This document shows, one piece after another, positions 55,544 to 64,000 of a stretch of DNA of 64,000 nt. Below the pieces are notes generated by a model. That model had not been told where the DNA came from. It made no database searches and was given only the letters and a program-made list of their open reading frames with translations. The position numbers and the translations under genes are program-made. The stretch covers positions 1-64,000 of the forward strand of contig NZ_JACNME010000008.1 in assembly GCF_014270065.1 (NCBI RefSeq), in the 5' to 3' direction. Every line of letters starts with the position of its first letter. The first letter of the stretch is position 1. This DNA is from Quadrisphaera sp. RL12-1S. Lineage in GTDB: Bacteria; Actinomycetota; Actinomycetes; Actinomycetales; Quadrisphaeraceae.

Positions 55544-56184
55544 CGACGGCGGACCCCGCGGCGCTCTGGCGCCGGGTGGCCACGGCCCAGCACGGGGTCG
55601 ACTACGCCGAGGTCTACGCCGAGCGCTTCCGGGCGCTGGCCGCAGACGGTGAGGACGTGCACGGGGAGGCGCGGTGCGTGCAGCGACTGCTGCCGCCGCC
55701 GGCACGGGTGCTCGACGCCGGCTGCGGCACCGGACGCGTGGCGGTCCGCCTGGCGGAGCTGGGCTACGACGTGGTCGGGTGCGACCCGGACCCCGCCATG
55801 GTCGACGTCGCCCGGCGCACCCGCCCGGACCTGCCCTGGCTGGTGGCCGACCTGGCCGTGGTCACCCCGGAGGCCGCCGGGGGCGCGGTCGACGCGGTGG
55901 TGCTGGCCGGCAACGTGGTGCCGTTCCTCGGGGCGTCGCTGACGGGGGCCGCGCGCAGCTGTGCGCGACTGCTGCGACCGGGAGGGCTGCTGGTGGCGGG
56001 CTTCGGGCTCGACGCCGAGCACCTGCCGGAGGGCTGCGAGGCCGTGCCCCTCGTCGTCGTCCTGGAGGTCTTCGCCCAGGCCGGGCTGGTGCTGGAGCAG
56101 CGGTGGACGTCGTGGGACGGCGGCCCCGGCACCGGTGACCCGGCGGCGGACGGGTACGCGGTGGTCGTCCTGCGGACGCGGTGA
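55540..56184 (+). CDS. class I SAM-dependent methyltransferase
   Basis: 214 aa with motif I VLDAGCGTGRVAVRLAELG (about residue 50), VVGCDPDPAMVDVAR, and VVLAGNVVPFLG plus LLRPGGLLVAGFG for later motifs. Coupled by a GTGA overlap to the small membrane protein. Substrate unknown. Followed directly by a strong terminator. Confidence 0.88.
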   Translation: MTTADPAALWRRVATAQHGVDYAEVYAERFRALAADGEDVHGEARCVQRLLPPPARVLDAGCGTGRVAVRLAELGYDVVGCDPDPAMVDVARRTRPDLPWLVADLAVVTPEAAGGAVDAVVLAGNVVPFLGASLTGAARSCARLLRPGGLLVAGFGLDAEHLPEGCEAVPLVVVLEVFAQAGLVLEQRWTSWDGGPGTGDPAADGYAVVVLRTR

Positions 56185-56222
56185 CGCCCGGCGCCGGGGT
56201 CGGTGGACCCCGGCGCCGGGCG
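56185..56222. terminator. bidirectional terminator
   Basis: Perfect 17-bp stem (left arm CGCCCGGCGCCGGGGTC) with a four-base loop, between the convergent methyltransferase and oxidase genes. Confidence 0.92.
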
Positions 56223-56238
56223 CCCGGTCAGGCGCTGG

Positions 56239-58926
56239 TCACTGACGGGGTGCTGGCGAGAGCCCGGAGCTGACGGTGAAGGAGGAGTCGGCCTTGGACA
56301 GGTCGCTCCCGTCGGTCTTGACCGCGTACACCCGGAACCCGGCGTGCCGCAGCACCAGCGTCCTGTCCGCCCACACCTGGAAGGTGGTGCCCTGGCCAGC
56401 GGCTCCGGCCACGGGCGCGAAGGTCGCCCGAGCGGCGAAGGCCGCCGAGCCGTCTCCCTTCACCAGGGCCAGCGCGCCGCCCCCCGCCGGGGCCGTCAGG
56501 TAGTAGCCGGGGAAGTTCACCGCCTCCAGGCTGGTGCCGTCCGCGGAGGCCAGTCCGGGCCGCACCACGAAGGTGGTGTCCGCCCGGGCGCCCGCGTCGC
56601 TGCCCGCCCCGACCTGCTGCAGGTACGCCGCGAAGTCCTGGTGGCGCACCCGGTAGCCGGGGAAGTTGACGGCCTGCAGGCCCACGGCCCTGCCGGCCGT
56701 CAACGGGACCGGTGCCGCGGCGGTCAGCCCGGCGCGTACGGCGAAGGTGGAGTCCGCACGGCCCTGGTCGCTGGCGTCCGCCTTCTGCGCGAACAGCTTG
56801 AAGTCGGCGTGGCGCAGCACGAGGGTCCGGTCCGCCCACACCTGGAAGGTGGTGTTCTGGCCGGTCGCGCCCGTGACCGCCGCGAAGGTCGCGCGACCGG
56901 CGAACGACGCGGAGCCGTCGTCCTTCACCAGGCCCACGGCCCCACCGCCCACGGGGGCGGTGAGGTAGTAGCCGGGGAAGTTCACGGCCTCGAAGGAGAC
57001 GCCGTCCGCGGACGCCAGACCGGTGCGCACCGAGAAGGTGCTGTCGGCCTTGGTGCCCGCGTCGCTGCCGGTCCCGGCGGGCTGCAGGTACGCGCCGAAG
57101 TCCTGGTGGCGGACCCGGTAGCCGGGGAAGTTCACGGCCTCCAGGCCGACGGCCGTGTCCGGGGTCAGCGGCACGGTGCCGCCCGGCTGGGGAGCGGGAG
57201 CGCCCTGGTCCTGCACCTGGGTGGCGCTGCCCACCGTGACCGACCCGGCGGCGCCGTTGCGGAGGGTGAGGACCTGCGCGGCCGAGGGCACTCCGTTGCG
57301 GTCCACCACGGTGAGCTCGTAGTCGCCCGGGGGCAGGGTGTTCACGGAGGCGGGCAGCGCGGCGCTGACGGTCCCCCCGTTCTGGGTGGTGGTCAGCGGT
57401 ACGCGGCGCTGGTCGGTGTCCTGGCCGTGCGTGACGTCACCCATGCTCGTCAGCGAGGCGGAGGCGATGGCCCGGCCGTCACCGATGGCCAGCTTGATGG
57501 TGCCGCCGTAGGTGGCGGAGCCGGAGATCGCGGTGATCGCCGGGCGCGAGGCCCAGCGCACCACCCCGTCGCCGCCCTTGGTGAACAGGTAGGCCGGGTA
57601 GTAGAGCTCGGCGTTGAGGTTGTCCTCCGGGCCCGGCACCCCGCCGCCGCCGGTGAAGACGGCACCGCTGGGCATCAGGATCGCGGTGGAGTGGTAGGTG
57701 CGGGTCCGCTGCGCGGTCGCGGCGGCGCGCCAGGTGCCGGTGGTCGGGTTCCACACCTCGGCCTGCCGGACGGAGTTGCCGTCGCCGCCCTGGGTGCCCA
57801 CCCGCGTCCCGCCGTTGGCGAGGACCTCCCCGGTCGGCAGCACGGTGAGGTTCAGCCAGTTGCGGTTGTTCGCCATCGGCTGGGTCGAGGTGGTGCGCGG
57901 CGTGGCGGTGGAGAAGTCCACCACCGCCGCGGCGTTCGTCGCGGTGGTGCCGTCCTCGTTGAAGGGCTGGCCGCCGCCGGCCACGAGCACCTTGCCCGGG
58001 GCGTACATCACCTGCGAGCCGGAGACCCGGGGGTTGAAGGGCAGGGTGCCGGTCTTGGTGACCGACCCCCTGCCAGCGGTGGACAGGCTCCACACCTGGT
58101 CACCGGACGTGCCGACCACGGTGCCGGCCGGCCCGTTGAAGGCCCGCGGGTACCACCAGCGGTTGTCCTGGGCGCCGAACGCGGTGGTGCTCTGCGCCCC
58201 GGTGAGCTTGGTCCAGGCGCCGGTGCCCGTGCCGATCTCGGGGACCGTCGCCACCGCGGAGCTGTCGTTCGGCGTCTGGTAGGCCTTGGTGTTGTAGTAG
58301 TTCGCGCCGCCGAGCACCAGCACGCGGTTGTCGGTGAGCCGCAGCGACGTGGCGTACCACCGCTGGTAGGCGAGGTTCTGACCCATCGTCTGCTGGTGCG
58401 TGACGGGGTCGTAGACCATGGTCATCTGCGTGGAGTTGCCGCCCACCATGAGCACGCGGCCGTCGGCGAGGGTCACCGGCCCGTTGCAGAAGCTGTTGTA
58501 GCCGTTCATCGACGCGGTCTGGGTGTGCGCGCCGCGGGCGGCCCCGGCGGAGACGTCCCAGTCGTCGTAGAGGGTGCCGCCCTGCTGGGCGGTGTCCAGC
58601 GGCGTGCCCCAGCTGGTCAGGTGCCCGTTGCGCCCCAGGGCGACGTGCAGCGGGATGATCGGCCACGCGGTCTGCGGACCGAACATGCCCTTGTCGGCGG
58701 CGTCCGCGGCGGGCGTGAGGGCTCCCAGCCCGGGGTCGGAGGGCTGGTTGAGCTGGACCGCCGCACCGCCCACGGTGTACGTGCCCGGCGCTGCGGCCTG
58801 GGCGGCCGGTGCGGTGGCCAGCACCAGGGACCCGCTGGTCACCAGACCGGCGACGACGGCGGCTGCGGCGACCGAGCGTGCACGGGACCGTGGCGCGCGG
58901 GCAGGGGGCAGTGGAGCCTGGACCAT
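56239..58926 (-). CDS. secreted galactose-oxidase-like copper radical oxidase with two AbfB modules
   Basis: 895 aa. Signal peptide to about residue 45 (AAQAAA). Kelch-propeller oxidase: the Cys of NSFCNGPV (about 147), Tyr in NRWWYPRAF, the Tyr-His pair of RTYHSTAI and His of VTHGQDTD correspond to the copper/radical ligands of galactose oxidase and GlxA; all are present. A DUF1929-type domain ends near residue 565, then two near-identical AbfB carbohydrate-binding modules (about 592-741 and 746-895). It probably oxidises primary alcohols or aldehydes of glycans outside the cell and yields peroxide. Confidence 0.9.
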   Translation of the reverse strand: MVQAPLPPARAPRSRARSVAAAAVVAGLVTSGSLVLATAPAAQAAAPGTYTVGGAAVQLNQPSDPGLGALTPAADAADKGMFGPQTAWPIIPLHVALGRNGHLTSWGTPLDTAQQGGTLYDDWDVSAGAARGAHTQTASMNGYNSFCNGPVTLADGRVLMVGGNSTQMTMVYDPVTHQQTMGQNLAYQRWYATSLRLTDNRVLVLGGANYYNTKAYQTPNDSSAVATVPEIGTGTGAWTKLTGAQSTTAFGAQDNRWWYPRAFNGPAGTVVGTSGDQVWSLSTAGRGSVTKTGTLPFNPRVSGSQVMYAPGKVLVAGGGQPFNEDGTTATNAAAVVDFSTATPRTTSTQPMANNRNWLNLTVLPTGEVLANGGTRVGTQGGDGNSVRQAEVWNPTTGTWRAAATAQRTRTYHSTAILMPSGAVFTGGGGVPGPEDNLNAELYYPAYLFTKGGDGVVRWASRPAITAISGSATYGGTIKLAIGDGRAIASASLTSMGDVTHGQDTDQRRVPLTTTQNGGTVSAALPASVNTLPPGDYELTVVDRNGVPSAAQVLTLRNGAAGSVTVGSATQVQDQGAPAPQPGGTVPLTPDTAVGLEAVNFPGYRVRHQDFGAYLQPAGTGSDAGTKADSTFSVRTGLASADGVSFEAVNFPGYYLTAPVGGGAVGLVKDDGSASFAGRATFAAVTGATGQNTTFQVWADRTLVLRHADFKLFAQKADASDQGRADSTFAVRAGLTAAAPVPLTAGRAVGLQAVNFPGYRVRHQDFAAYLQQVGAGSDAGARADTTFVVRPGLASADGTSLEAVNFPGYYLTAPAGGGALALVKGDGSAAFAARATFAPVAGAAGQGTTFQVWADRTLVLRHAGFRVYAVKTDGSDLSKADSSFTVSSGLSPAPRQ

Positions 58927-59149
58927 GGCTTCTCCGAGGTGGGGGGCGCGTTCTGTCGCACGACAGCAGCCCGGACGCTAGAGATCACCAACACGGAGAG
59001 TCAACGGATCCCGTGCTCAGGCCCCGGAAGGTCCACCCGTGCGGTGGAGCGACAACGGTGTGTCACCGTCGTGGTGCGCAGCGGTCTCCGTCGGGGAGTC
59101 GCCGCTCACGATGCGTCACCGCGAGCGGGTTCCCCGAGGGCGCGGGAGG

Positions 59150-59380
59150 GTGACCGCGCCGCCCGCGGGCGGGACGGCCGTGTCCCCCGGCGGAGGACGA
59201 GCCGTCGAGGCGGGCGGCCGGGGCACCGGTGGGAGGGCGCTCGACGCCGCGGTCGGGAGCGTGCGCGGTGCGGTCTCCGCCATGCGCGACGGGGCCGCGC
59301 AGCTCACCGACACCACCGCGCAGCTGGGACAGGTGGCCTCGCAGCTGGAGCAGCAGGTCAGCCAGTTCTCGGTGCGCTGA
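59150..59380 (+). CDS. possible small helical protein
   Basis: 76 aa from GTG 59150: a Gly-rich start then a heptad-like helix (DTTAQLGQVASQLEQQVSQF). GGGCGCGGGAG precedes the GTG. No family recognised; moderate support from codon use and the amphipathic C-terminal helix. The 223 bases before it contain no supported gene. Confidence 0.45.
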   Translation: MTAPPAGGTAVSPGGGRAVEAGGRGTGGRALDAAVGSVRGAVSAMRDGAAQLTDTTAQLGQVASQLEQQVSQFSVR

Positions 59381-59395
59381 GGGCGCGCCGGCCCG

Positions 59396-60067
59396 TCACG
59401 CGGTCGCGGTGGCGGGCCAGGCGGCGGCGCCCAGCGCGAGCCAGCGGCTGACGTCCTCGCCGTCCATCGGCACCACGCCGAAGTCGCGCGCCGAGACCAG
59501 CGCGGTGGCCGCGAAGTCCGAGGTGGTGGCGATGACGGCGATCGCCCCGGGGTAGGAGGCACGGGCCCCCACCAGCTCCGCCACCTCCAGGGCCACCACC
59601 CGCTTGACCGGGTGGTGGTGGCAGCGCACCAGCAGGCTGGCACCTCCCCGCCGCGCCACCACGAGCATCCCGGAGGGGTCACGGGGGTCCACGTGCGCGT
59701 CCGCCCAGCCGTCTCGGCGCAGGGAGCGGCTCACCAGCAGCACGAACTGCTGCGGCGACACCTCGCGCAGCGCCTCGGCCTCCTCGCGCACGGCGGCCCG
59801 TGCCTGAGCCAGCTGGCGCTGGCGCTCGGCGTCGAGCTGGGCCGGGGACGGCGGGGGGCCCAGCAGGACGGCGCACACCCCCGCCAGCGCGACGAGGAGC
59901 GGCAGCACCACCCAGTGCCACCACCCCAGCCACCGCCAGGCCTCCGCCACCGCGTGGCGCCCGAGGAAGCCCGCCAGCGCGAGCATCACCAGGGCCGCGA
60001 GCAGCGTCCAGCGCGCACGCCCACCGCGTGCGGACGCCGCGCCCCCGCGTACCTCCGGCCTCGCCAC
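59396..60067 (-). CDS. membrane-anchored Mrr-like (restriction-endonuclease-fold) protein
   Basis: 223 aa with two N-terminal transmembrane helices (LLAALVMLALAGFLG and WVVLPLLVALAGVCAVLLG) and a C-terminal domain resembling Mrr_cat: VSPQQFVLLVSRSLRRDGW, LEVAELVGARASYPGAIAVIATTSDFAATALVSA. In active members the core reads GxD...QxK; here the last position is VRCHHHP, without the lysine, so nuclease activity is doubtful. GTG start. Confidence 0.7.
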   Translation of the reverse strand: MARPEVRGGAASARGGRARWTLLAALVMLALAGFLGRHAVAEAWRWLGWWHWVVLPLLVALAGVCAVLLGPPPSPAQLDAERQRQLAQARAAVREEAEALREVSPQQFVLLVSRSLRRDGWADAHVDPRDPSGMLVVARRGGASLLVRCHHHPVKRVVALEVAELVGARASYPGAIAVIATTSDFAATALVSARDFGVVPMDGEDVSRWLALGAAAWPATATA

Positions 60068-60214
60068 GGGACGAGGGTGGCGACGCGTGCGACCCGGCAG
60101 CGATCACCACGCCGCGTCACCCCCCCATCGGCAGACGTCGCACGCGGCGCGGGCAGCTGCCCGGTGCACGCCCGCGCCCGCGCGCCGACAGGCCGCACCG
60201 CGCAGGCTGGCGCG

Positions 60215-61339
60215 GTGAGCATGCAGCTGCGCCCCACGCGCCCGCGCCACCGCGCTGCCACCACGGGGTCCGCCCCCGACCCAACCACCGACCCAGCCAC
60301 CGACCCGGCCACCGGACTGGGCGCCCTCCTGCAGCACCTGCGCCACGGCGGCGGGACCGCCGCCGTCCCCGTCCTCGCCGCCGACGTGCCGGGCGACCTC
60401 ACCGGGGACGGTCTGACCTGGGCCGACGACGACGCCCACGACCCGGCGTGGTGGCCCCAGGGCATCGCCGCCCTCGACGGCGGCCGGGTGCTGCTGGTGA
60501 GCTGGTACGAGACGGCGCGCGGTCCCTGGTGGAGCCGCCGGCTCCCCCGCTCCCGCGTCAGCGCGGTCGACAGGTCCGACCCCGCCCGCCCGCGCTACGC
60601 GCACGTCGAGCTGGTGGTGGCCCACCGCCGACCGCTCGCGTGGCTGCGCCCCCTCGGCGCGGTCCCGGTGCACGCCGGCGGGCTCGCCGTGGTGGCCTCC
60701 CCCTCCGAGGGGCCGCTGCTCCTGGTGGCAGACACCCTCGTCGGGCTGCGGGTCTTCGCCCTCGACGACCTGCGCCGCGCCCCCGCCGCCGCCAGCGACC
60801 GGTGGGTGCTCCCGCAGCGGCGGGCGGTGCGGGTCCCGCTGCTGCGCGCGGGCCTGGGAGCCGCCCGGTTCCGCTTCTCCTGCACCGGAGCCGGGCGCCT
60901 CGACGACGGGACCCCCGTGCTGGTCAGCGCGGAGTACCGGCGCGCGGGCGCGGTCGGACCGGGAGGTGCTCCCCGCCTCGTGGTGCACCGGCTCGACCCC
61001 GCCACCGGGCTCCCCCGCGGAGCTCCGGTGGCCGTGCACGCCGACCAGCCGCCCCGGATGCAGGGAGTGGCGCTGCTGCCCGCTGCCAGCGGGTCGGCAG
61101 GTCCCACCTGGGCGGTCTCCGCGAGCGCCGGCCACGAGCGCCGCGGCGACCTGCACGTCGGCTCCCCCGGTGCCTGGTCCACGCACCGGGGCGCGCTGCC
61201 GCCCGGCTGCGAGGACCTCGACCCCGCCGACCCGGCCGACCCCGCCTCGGTGCTGTGGGGCGCCAGCGAGCACCCGGGACGGCGCTGGGTGTTCACCGTC
61301 CACCTCCCGGCCCTGGGAGGCGGCGCCGGGGAGTCCTAG
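60215..61339 (+). CDS. hypothetical protein, possible beta-propeller
   Basis: 374 aa without signal peptide or transmembrane segment. It is rich in short strands with repeated VL/GP turns (for instance ALDGGRVLLVSWYETARGPWW and GVALLPAASGSAGPTWAVSAS), suggesting a beta-rich fold. No family recognised. GTG lies six bases after CAGGCT (leaderless). It stops nine bases before the amine oxidase start. Confidence 0.7.
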   Translation: MSMQLRPTRPRHRAATTGSAPDPTTDPATDPATGLGALLQHLRHGGGTAAVPVLAADVPGDLTGDGLTWADDDAHDPAWWPQGIAALDGGRVLLVSWYETARGPWWSRRLPRSRVSAVDRSDPARPRYAHVELVVAHRRPLAWLRPLGAVPVHAGGLAVVASPSEGPLLLVADTLVGLRVFALDDLRRAPAAASDRWVLPQRRAVRVPLLRAGLGAARFRFSCTGAGRLDDGTPVLVSAEYRRAGAVGPGGAPRLVVHRLDPATGLPRGAPVAVHADQPPRMQGVALLPAASGSAGPTWAVSASAGHERRGDLHVGSPGAWSTHRGALPPGCEDLDPADPADPASVLWGASEHPGRRWVFTVHLPALGGGAGES

Positions 61340-61348
61340 GGTTCGCGC

Positions 61349-63352
61349 GTGAGCACCCCGCCGTCGTCAACGCCGCCGACCCACCCCCTGGTGCCCCTGG
61401 GCGCCGGAGAGCTGGCCCGCAGCCGCGAGCTGCTCGCCTCCAGCGGCCACCTCGCCGAGACCATGCGCTTCGCGTCGGTCTCCCTGGCCGAGCCGCCCAA
61501 GGCCGAGCTGGTCGCCTGGCGCGAGGGGGACCCGGTGCCCCGCCGCACCCGCTCGGTGCTGTGGGACCGCGCTGACGACAAGACGTACACCGCCGTGGTC
61601 GACCTGGGTGCCGGGACCGTGGACGAGTGGCGCCACCTGCCCGGCGAGACGCCCAACTTCACGGTGGACGAGTGGCACGAGGCCGAGGAGGCGCTCAAGG
61701 CGCACCCCCGCGTGCAGGAGGCGCTCGCGGCCCGCGGCATCACCGACCTGGACCTGGTGCTGCTGGACACCTGGACCTACGGGCGCGAGGTGATGCCGGA
61801 GCAGTGGCGGGACCGGCGCCTGGGGTGGGCTGACGTGTGGCGCCGCGAGACGCCGACGGGCTCGCCGTACGCGCACCCGGTGAGCGGCCTGAAGTTCGTG
61901 CTCGACATGAACACCTTCGAGCTCCTGGCCGTGGACGAGGACGACGACGCGGCGCGCCGCGCGGTCGGTGCGGTGGACGCCTCGCCCGTCGTCGTCGGCG
62001 AGTACGAGGCGGACCTGCTGCCGGCGGTGCTGCCGGGCTTCGCCGTGCGGGAGCCCCTGGCGCCGCTGGAGATCACCCAGCCCGCCGGGCCGGGGTTCAC
62101 CGTGGTGGACGGGCTGCTGACGTGGGACCGCTGGCAGGTGCGGCTGGGCTTCACCCCGCGCGAGGGGCTCGTCCTGCACCAGCTGGACTGGGTCGACGGG
62201 GACCAGTGCCGCACCGTCGGCCACCGGCTCTCGTTCGCGGAGATGGTGGTGCCCTACCGAGACCCGTCCTTCGACCACTACCGCCGCACCGCCTACGACA
62301 TCGGCGAGTGGGGCCTGGGGTACATGACGACGTCGCTGGAGCTGGGCTGCGACTGCCTGGGCGAGATCCGCTACCTCGACGCCGTCCTCACCGACTCCCG
62401 CGGCGAGCCGTACACCGTCACCAACGCCATCTGCCTGCACGAGGAGGACGACGGCGTGCTGTGGAAGCACGTCGACGCCAGCGGCCGCGCCGCCGTGCGC
62501 CGCGCGCGCGTGATGGTGATCTCGTTCCACGCCACCGTCGCGAACTACGAGTACCTCGTCTACTGGCGCCTGCACCAGGACGGCGCGGTCAGCTGCGAGG
62601 TCCGCGCCACCGGGATCATGGTCACCACCCCGCTGCCGCCGGGCGAGGCGACCCCGGCCACGGGCGTGCTCGTGGACGAGCGCACCTACGCCCCGAACCA
62701 CCAGCACTTCATCGTGGCCCGGCTGGACCTCGACGTCGACGCGCGCCCCGGGGAGCTGGCCACCAACACCGTGGTGGAGGTCGACTCGGTGGCCGAGCCG
62801 ATCGGCCCCGGCAACCCGTACGGGCTGGCCGTGACCACCCGGTCGACGCCGGTGCGCTCCGAGCGGGAGGCCGCCCGCTCCACGAACGCCGCCACGGCGC
62901 GCACGTGGAAGGTCACCAACCCGCAGCGCCGCAACGCCCACGGAGCGCCGGTGGCGTACAAGCTCCACACGCCCTCGGCGATCCCGTCCCTCTTCGACCC
63001 CGAGGCGCCGCAGTTCCGGCGGGCCCCCGTCATCGGGAACCCGGTGTGGGTGACCCGCCACCACGACGACGAGCTGTGGCCGGCCGGGGACAACCCCACG
63101 CAGTCCGCCGAGGACACCGGCATGTCGCGCTGGATCGCCGACGACGAGCCGCTGGAGTCCACCGACGTGGTGCTGTGGCACGTCTTCGGGATCCACCACG
63201 TGCCGCGGCCGGAGGACTGGCCGGTGATGCCGTGCGACCCGGTGGGCTTCTCGATCACGCCGTCCGGCTTCTTCGACAGGAACCCCACCCTCGACGTCGC
63301 TCCGCCGCGCGGGCACGGCGCTGGTGCAGACGGGGGCCACTGCCACGCTTGA
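61349..63352 (+). CDS. copper-containing primary amine oxidase
   Basis: 667-aa copper amine oxidase. The Tyr that becomes topaquinone is in VANYEYLVYW (Asn-Tyr-Glu motif, near residue 396); copper ligands are the HQH pair of APNHQHFIVARLDLD and a later His. It oxidises primary amines such as tyramine or phenylethylamine to aldehydes with peroxide and ammonia. No signal peptide. GTG lies six bases after TAGGGT, so its mRNA is probably leaderless. Confidence 0.93.
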   Translation: MSTPPSSTPPTHPLVPLGAGELARSRELLASSGHLAETMRFASVSLAEPPKAELVAWREGDPVPRRTRSVLWDRADDKTYTAVVDLGAGTVDEWRHLPGETPNFTVDEWHEAEEALKAHPRVQEALAARGITDLDLVLLDTWTYGREVMPEQWRDRRLGWADVWRRETPTGSPYAHPVSGLKFVLDMNTFELLAVDEDDDAARRAVGAVDASPVVVGEYEADLLPAVLPGFAVREPLAPLEITQPAGPGFTVVDGLLTWDRWQVRLGFTPREGLVLHQLDWVDGDQCRTVGHRLSFAEMVVPYRDPSFDHYRRTAYDIGEWGLGYMTTSLELGCDCLGEIRYLDAVLTDSRGEPYTVTNAICLHEEDDGVLWKHVDASGRAAVRRARVMVISFHATVANYEYLVYWRLHQDGAVSCEVRATGIMVTTPLPPGEATPATGVLVDERTYAPNHQHFIVARLDLDVDARPGELATNTVVEVDSVAEPIGPGNPYGLAVTTRSTPVRSEREAARSTNAATARTWKVTNPQRRNAHGAPVAYKLHTPSAIPSLFDPEAPQFRRAPVIGNPVWVTRHHDDELWPAGDNPTQSAEDTGMSRWIADDEPLESTDVVLWHVFGIHHVPRPEDWPVMPCDPVGFSITPSGFFDRNPTLDVAPPRGHGAGADGGHCHA

Positions 63353-63389
63353 GGCTCAAGGCTGCTGGGCCGTGCGCCGATGTCATCGC

Positions 63390-63593
63390 ATGGCCCAGCA
63401 GATCGTGGTGAAGAACCGCCAGCAGATGGCGGCGGAGACCGAGGACGCCCTGCGCGACGCCGCGCACGCCGGCGCCCTCGACCCGCAGGGCACCGGCGCG
63501 ACGCACTTCAGCCGCCGCACCGGCTACCACCTGCACTCCGTCGGCTTCGACTCCGAGGGGCACCCCCAGACCTGGGTCTTCACCAAGGGCTGA
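63390..63593 (+). CDS. small conserved-looking protein
   Basis: 67 aa (MAQQIVVKNRQQMAAETEDA start) with a polar, slightly basic composition and a C-terminal HSVGFDSEGHPQTWVFTKG. No family recognised. ATG 63390 is used; the upstream frame reads through the amine oxidase end. Confidence 0.6.
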   Translation: MAQQIVVKNRQQMAAETEDALRDAAHAGALDPQGTGATHFSRRTGYHLHSVGFDSEGHPQTWVFTKG

Positions 63594-63626
63594 GGCCGAG
63601 CGCCGCTCCGCCACCCCACCGGCGCG

Positions 63627-63902
63627 TCAGACGGGTTCGATCTGCTCGGCGTCGAGCCAGGTGCAGACCAGGTCCCCACCGCCGGTGGTCCACACGACGC
63701 GGGCCATCCAGCCCGCGCCCTCGCGACGCCACTCGAGCACCAGACCCGGGTGGTCGGCGCCGGTGGCGTGCACCCAGCAGTGCACGCGGCGCTGCGGCCG
63801 GCGCTGGGCGAGGGCCTCCTCAGCGGCCATGCGGGTGCTCTCGTTGGCCGCGACGAGCCACGCGGGCAGCCCGGTGCTCGCCCGGTTGCTGCCCCCTGCC
63901 AC
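63627..63902 (-). CDS. small hypothetical protein
   Basis: 91 aa with a beta-rich second half (VHCWVHATGADHPGLVLEWR, then VVWTTGGGDLVCTWLDAEQIEPV). GTG 63902 lies six bases after a minus-strand CATCCT box. Thirty-two bases beyond its start lies a LexA-type box, so it could be SOS-controlled. No family recognised. Confidence 0.65.
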   Translation of the reverse strand: MAGGSNRASTGLPAWLVAANESTRMAAEEALAQRRPQRRVHCWVHATGADHPGLVLEWRREGAGWMARVVWTTGGGDLVCTWLDAEQIEPV

Positions 63903-63934
63903 GGCACCAGGATGGCACCCCGGACCGCTCTCGT

Positions 63935-63950
63935 GCGAACGGGTGTTCGA
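63935..63950. promoter_or_regulatory. LexA-type SOS box
   Basis: GCGAAC-GGGT-GTTCGA matches the actinobacterial SOS consensus TCGAAC-N4-GTTCGA at 11 of the 12 fixed bases. It lies between the minus-strand gene at 63902 and an ATG at 63982 that opens a frame running off the window (too short to identify), so it could serve either. Confidence 0.7.
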
Positions 63951-64000
63951 CCTCGGGACCGCCCTGACGCTGGGTGACGCGATGCCGGGAGATCAGCAGG

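Overview
The window is high-GC DNA with near-saturated G/C at third codon positions, frequent GTG starts and many start codons sitting 6-7 bases behind a -10 box, all typical of Actinomycetota. Family-level signatures (DUF3052 beside aceE, a FasR-like regulator ahead of fabD-fabH-acpP-fabF, DUF3145, the Asp23/DUF6286 locus, C-terminal PucR and ANTAR regulators) support a free-living aerobic actinobacterium. A chemoreceptor gene suggests motility. I suspect a Kineosporiales-like organism (Kineococcus or Quadrisphaera type) but cannot prove genus.

Layout. 0-6.1 kb: RNase P RNA (minus), YaaA and an SLC13/ArsB-type permease (plus), then a minus-strand set of hydrolase, rhodanese, coiled-coil zinc-ribbon protein and Nif3-like protein, tRNA-Val and DUF3052. 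6.2-15.9 kb: fdhD, aceE, a 635-base intergenic region with hairpin repeats, then the fatty-acid regulator and fabD-fabH-acpP-fabF, with a candidate FasR operator before fabD. 15.9-21.1 kb: DUF3145, two unrecognised proteins, a structured inverted repeat, an NYN-type protein, a release-factor-like rescue protein, tRNA-Asn, an orphan MinD/ParA-like ATPase and tRNA-Met(CAT). 21.4-24.2 kb: a six-gene Asp23/Gls24 envelope locus closed by a strong terminator.

24.2-35 kb is mixed: acetyltransferases, a secreted two-repeat protein, an Mtd1-like methylenetetrahydrofolate dehydrogenase, an HpcH/HpaI aldolase, a chemoreceptor, two charged coiled-coil proteins, a methyltransferase, an SDR-kinase fusion and an RsbW-like ATPase.

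35-52 kb is a complete glycine-betaine utilisation island: GbcAB (betaine to dimethylglycine), an IclR regulator, a BCCT importer, then a minus-strand operon soxB-soxD-soxA-soxG-dmg-sdaA-purU (dimethylglycine to sarcosine to glycine, serine to pyruvate, folate recycling), with folE and a GntR regulator upstream. Two operators of the form CTGATG-Y-ATCAG mark the importer and sox promoters, and a different palindrome lies between gbcA and iclR, so two control circuits can be read from the DNA.

52-64 kb: a small zinc-ribbon protein, a PAS/GAF/ANTAR protein, two divergent P-loop kinases, a methyltransferase, a secreted galactose-oxidase-like enzyme with two AbfB modules, a membrane-bound Mrr-like protein, an unknown 374-aa protein, a copper amine oxidase and two small proteins. 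A LexA-type SOS box lies at the right edge. No CRISPR, insertion sequence, prophage or rRNA was seen.
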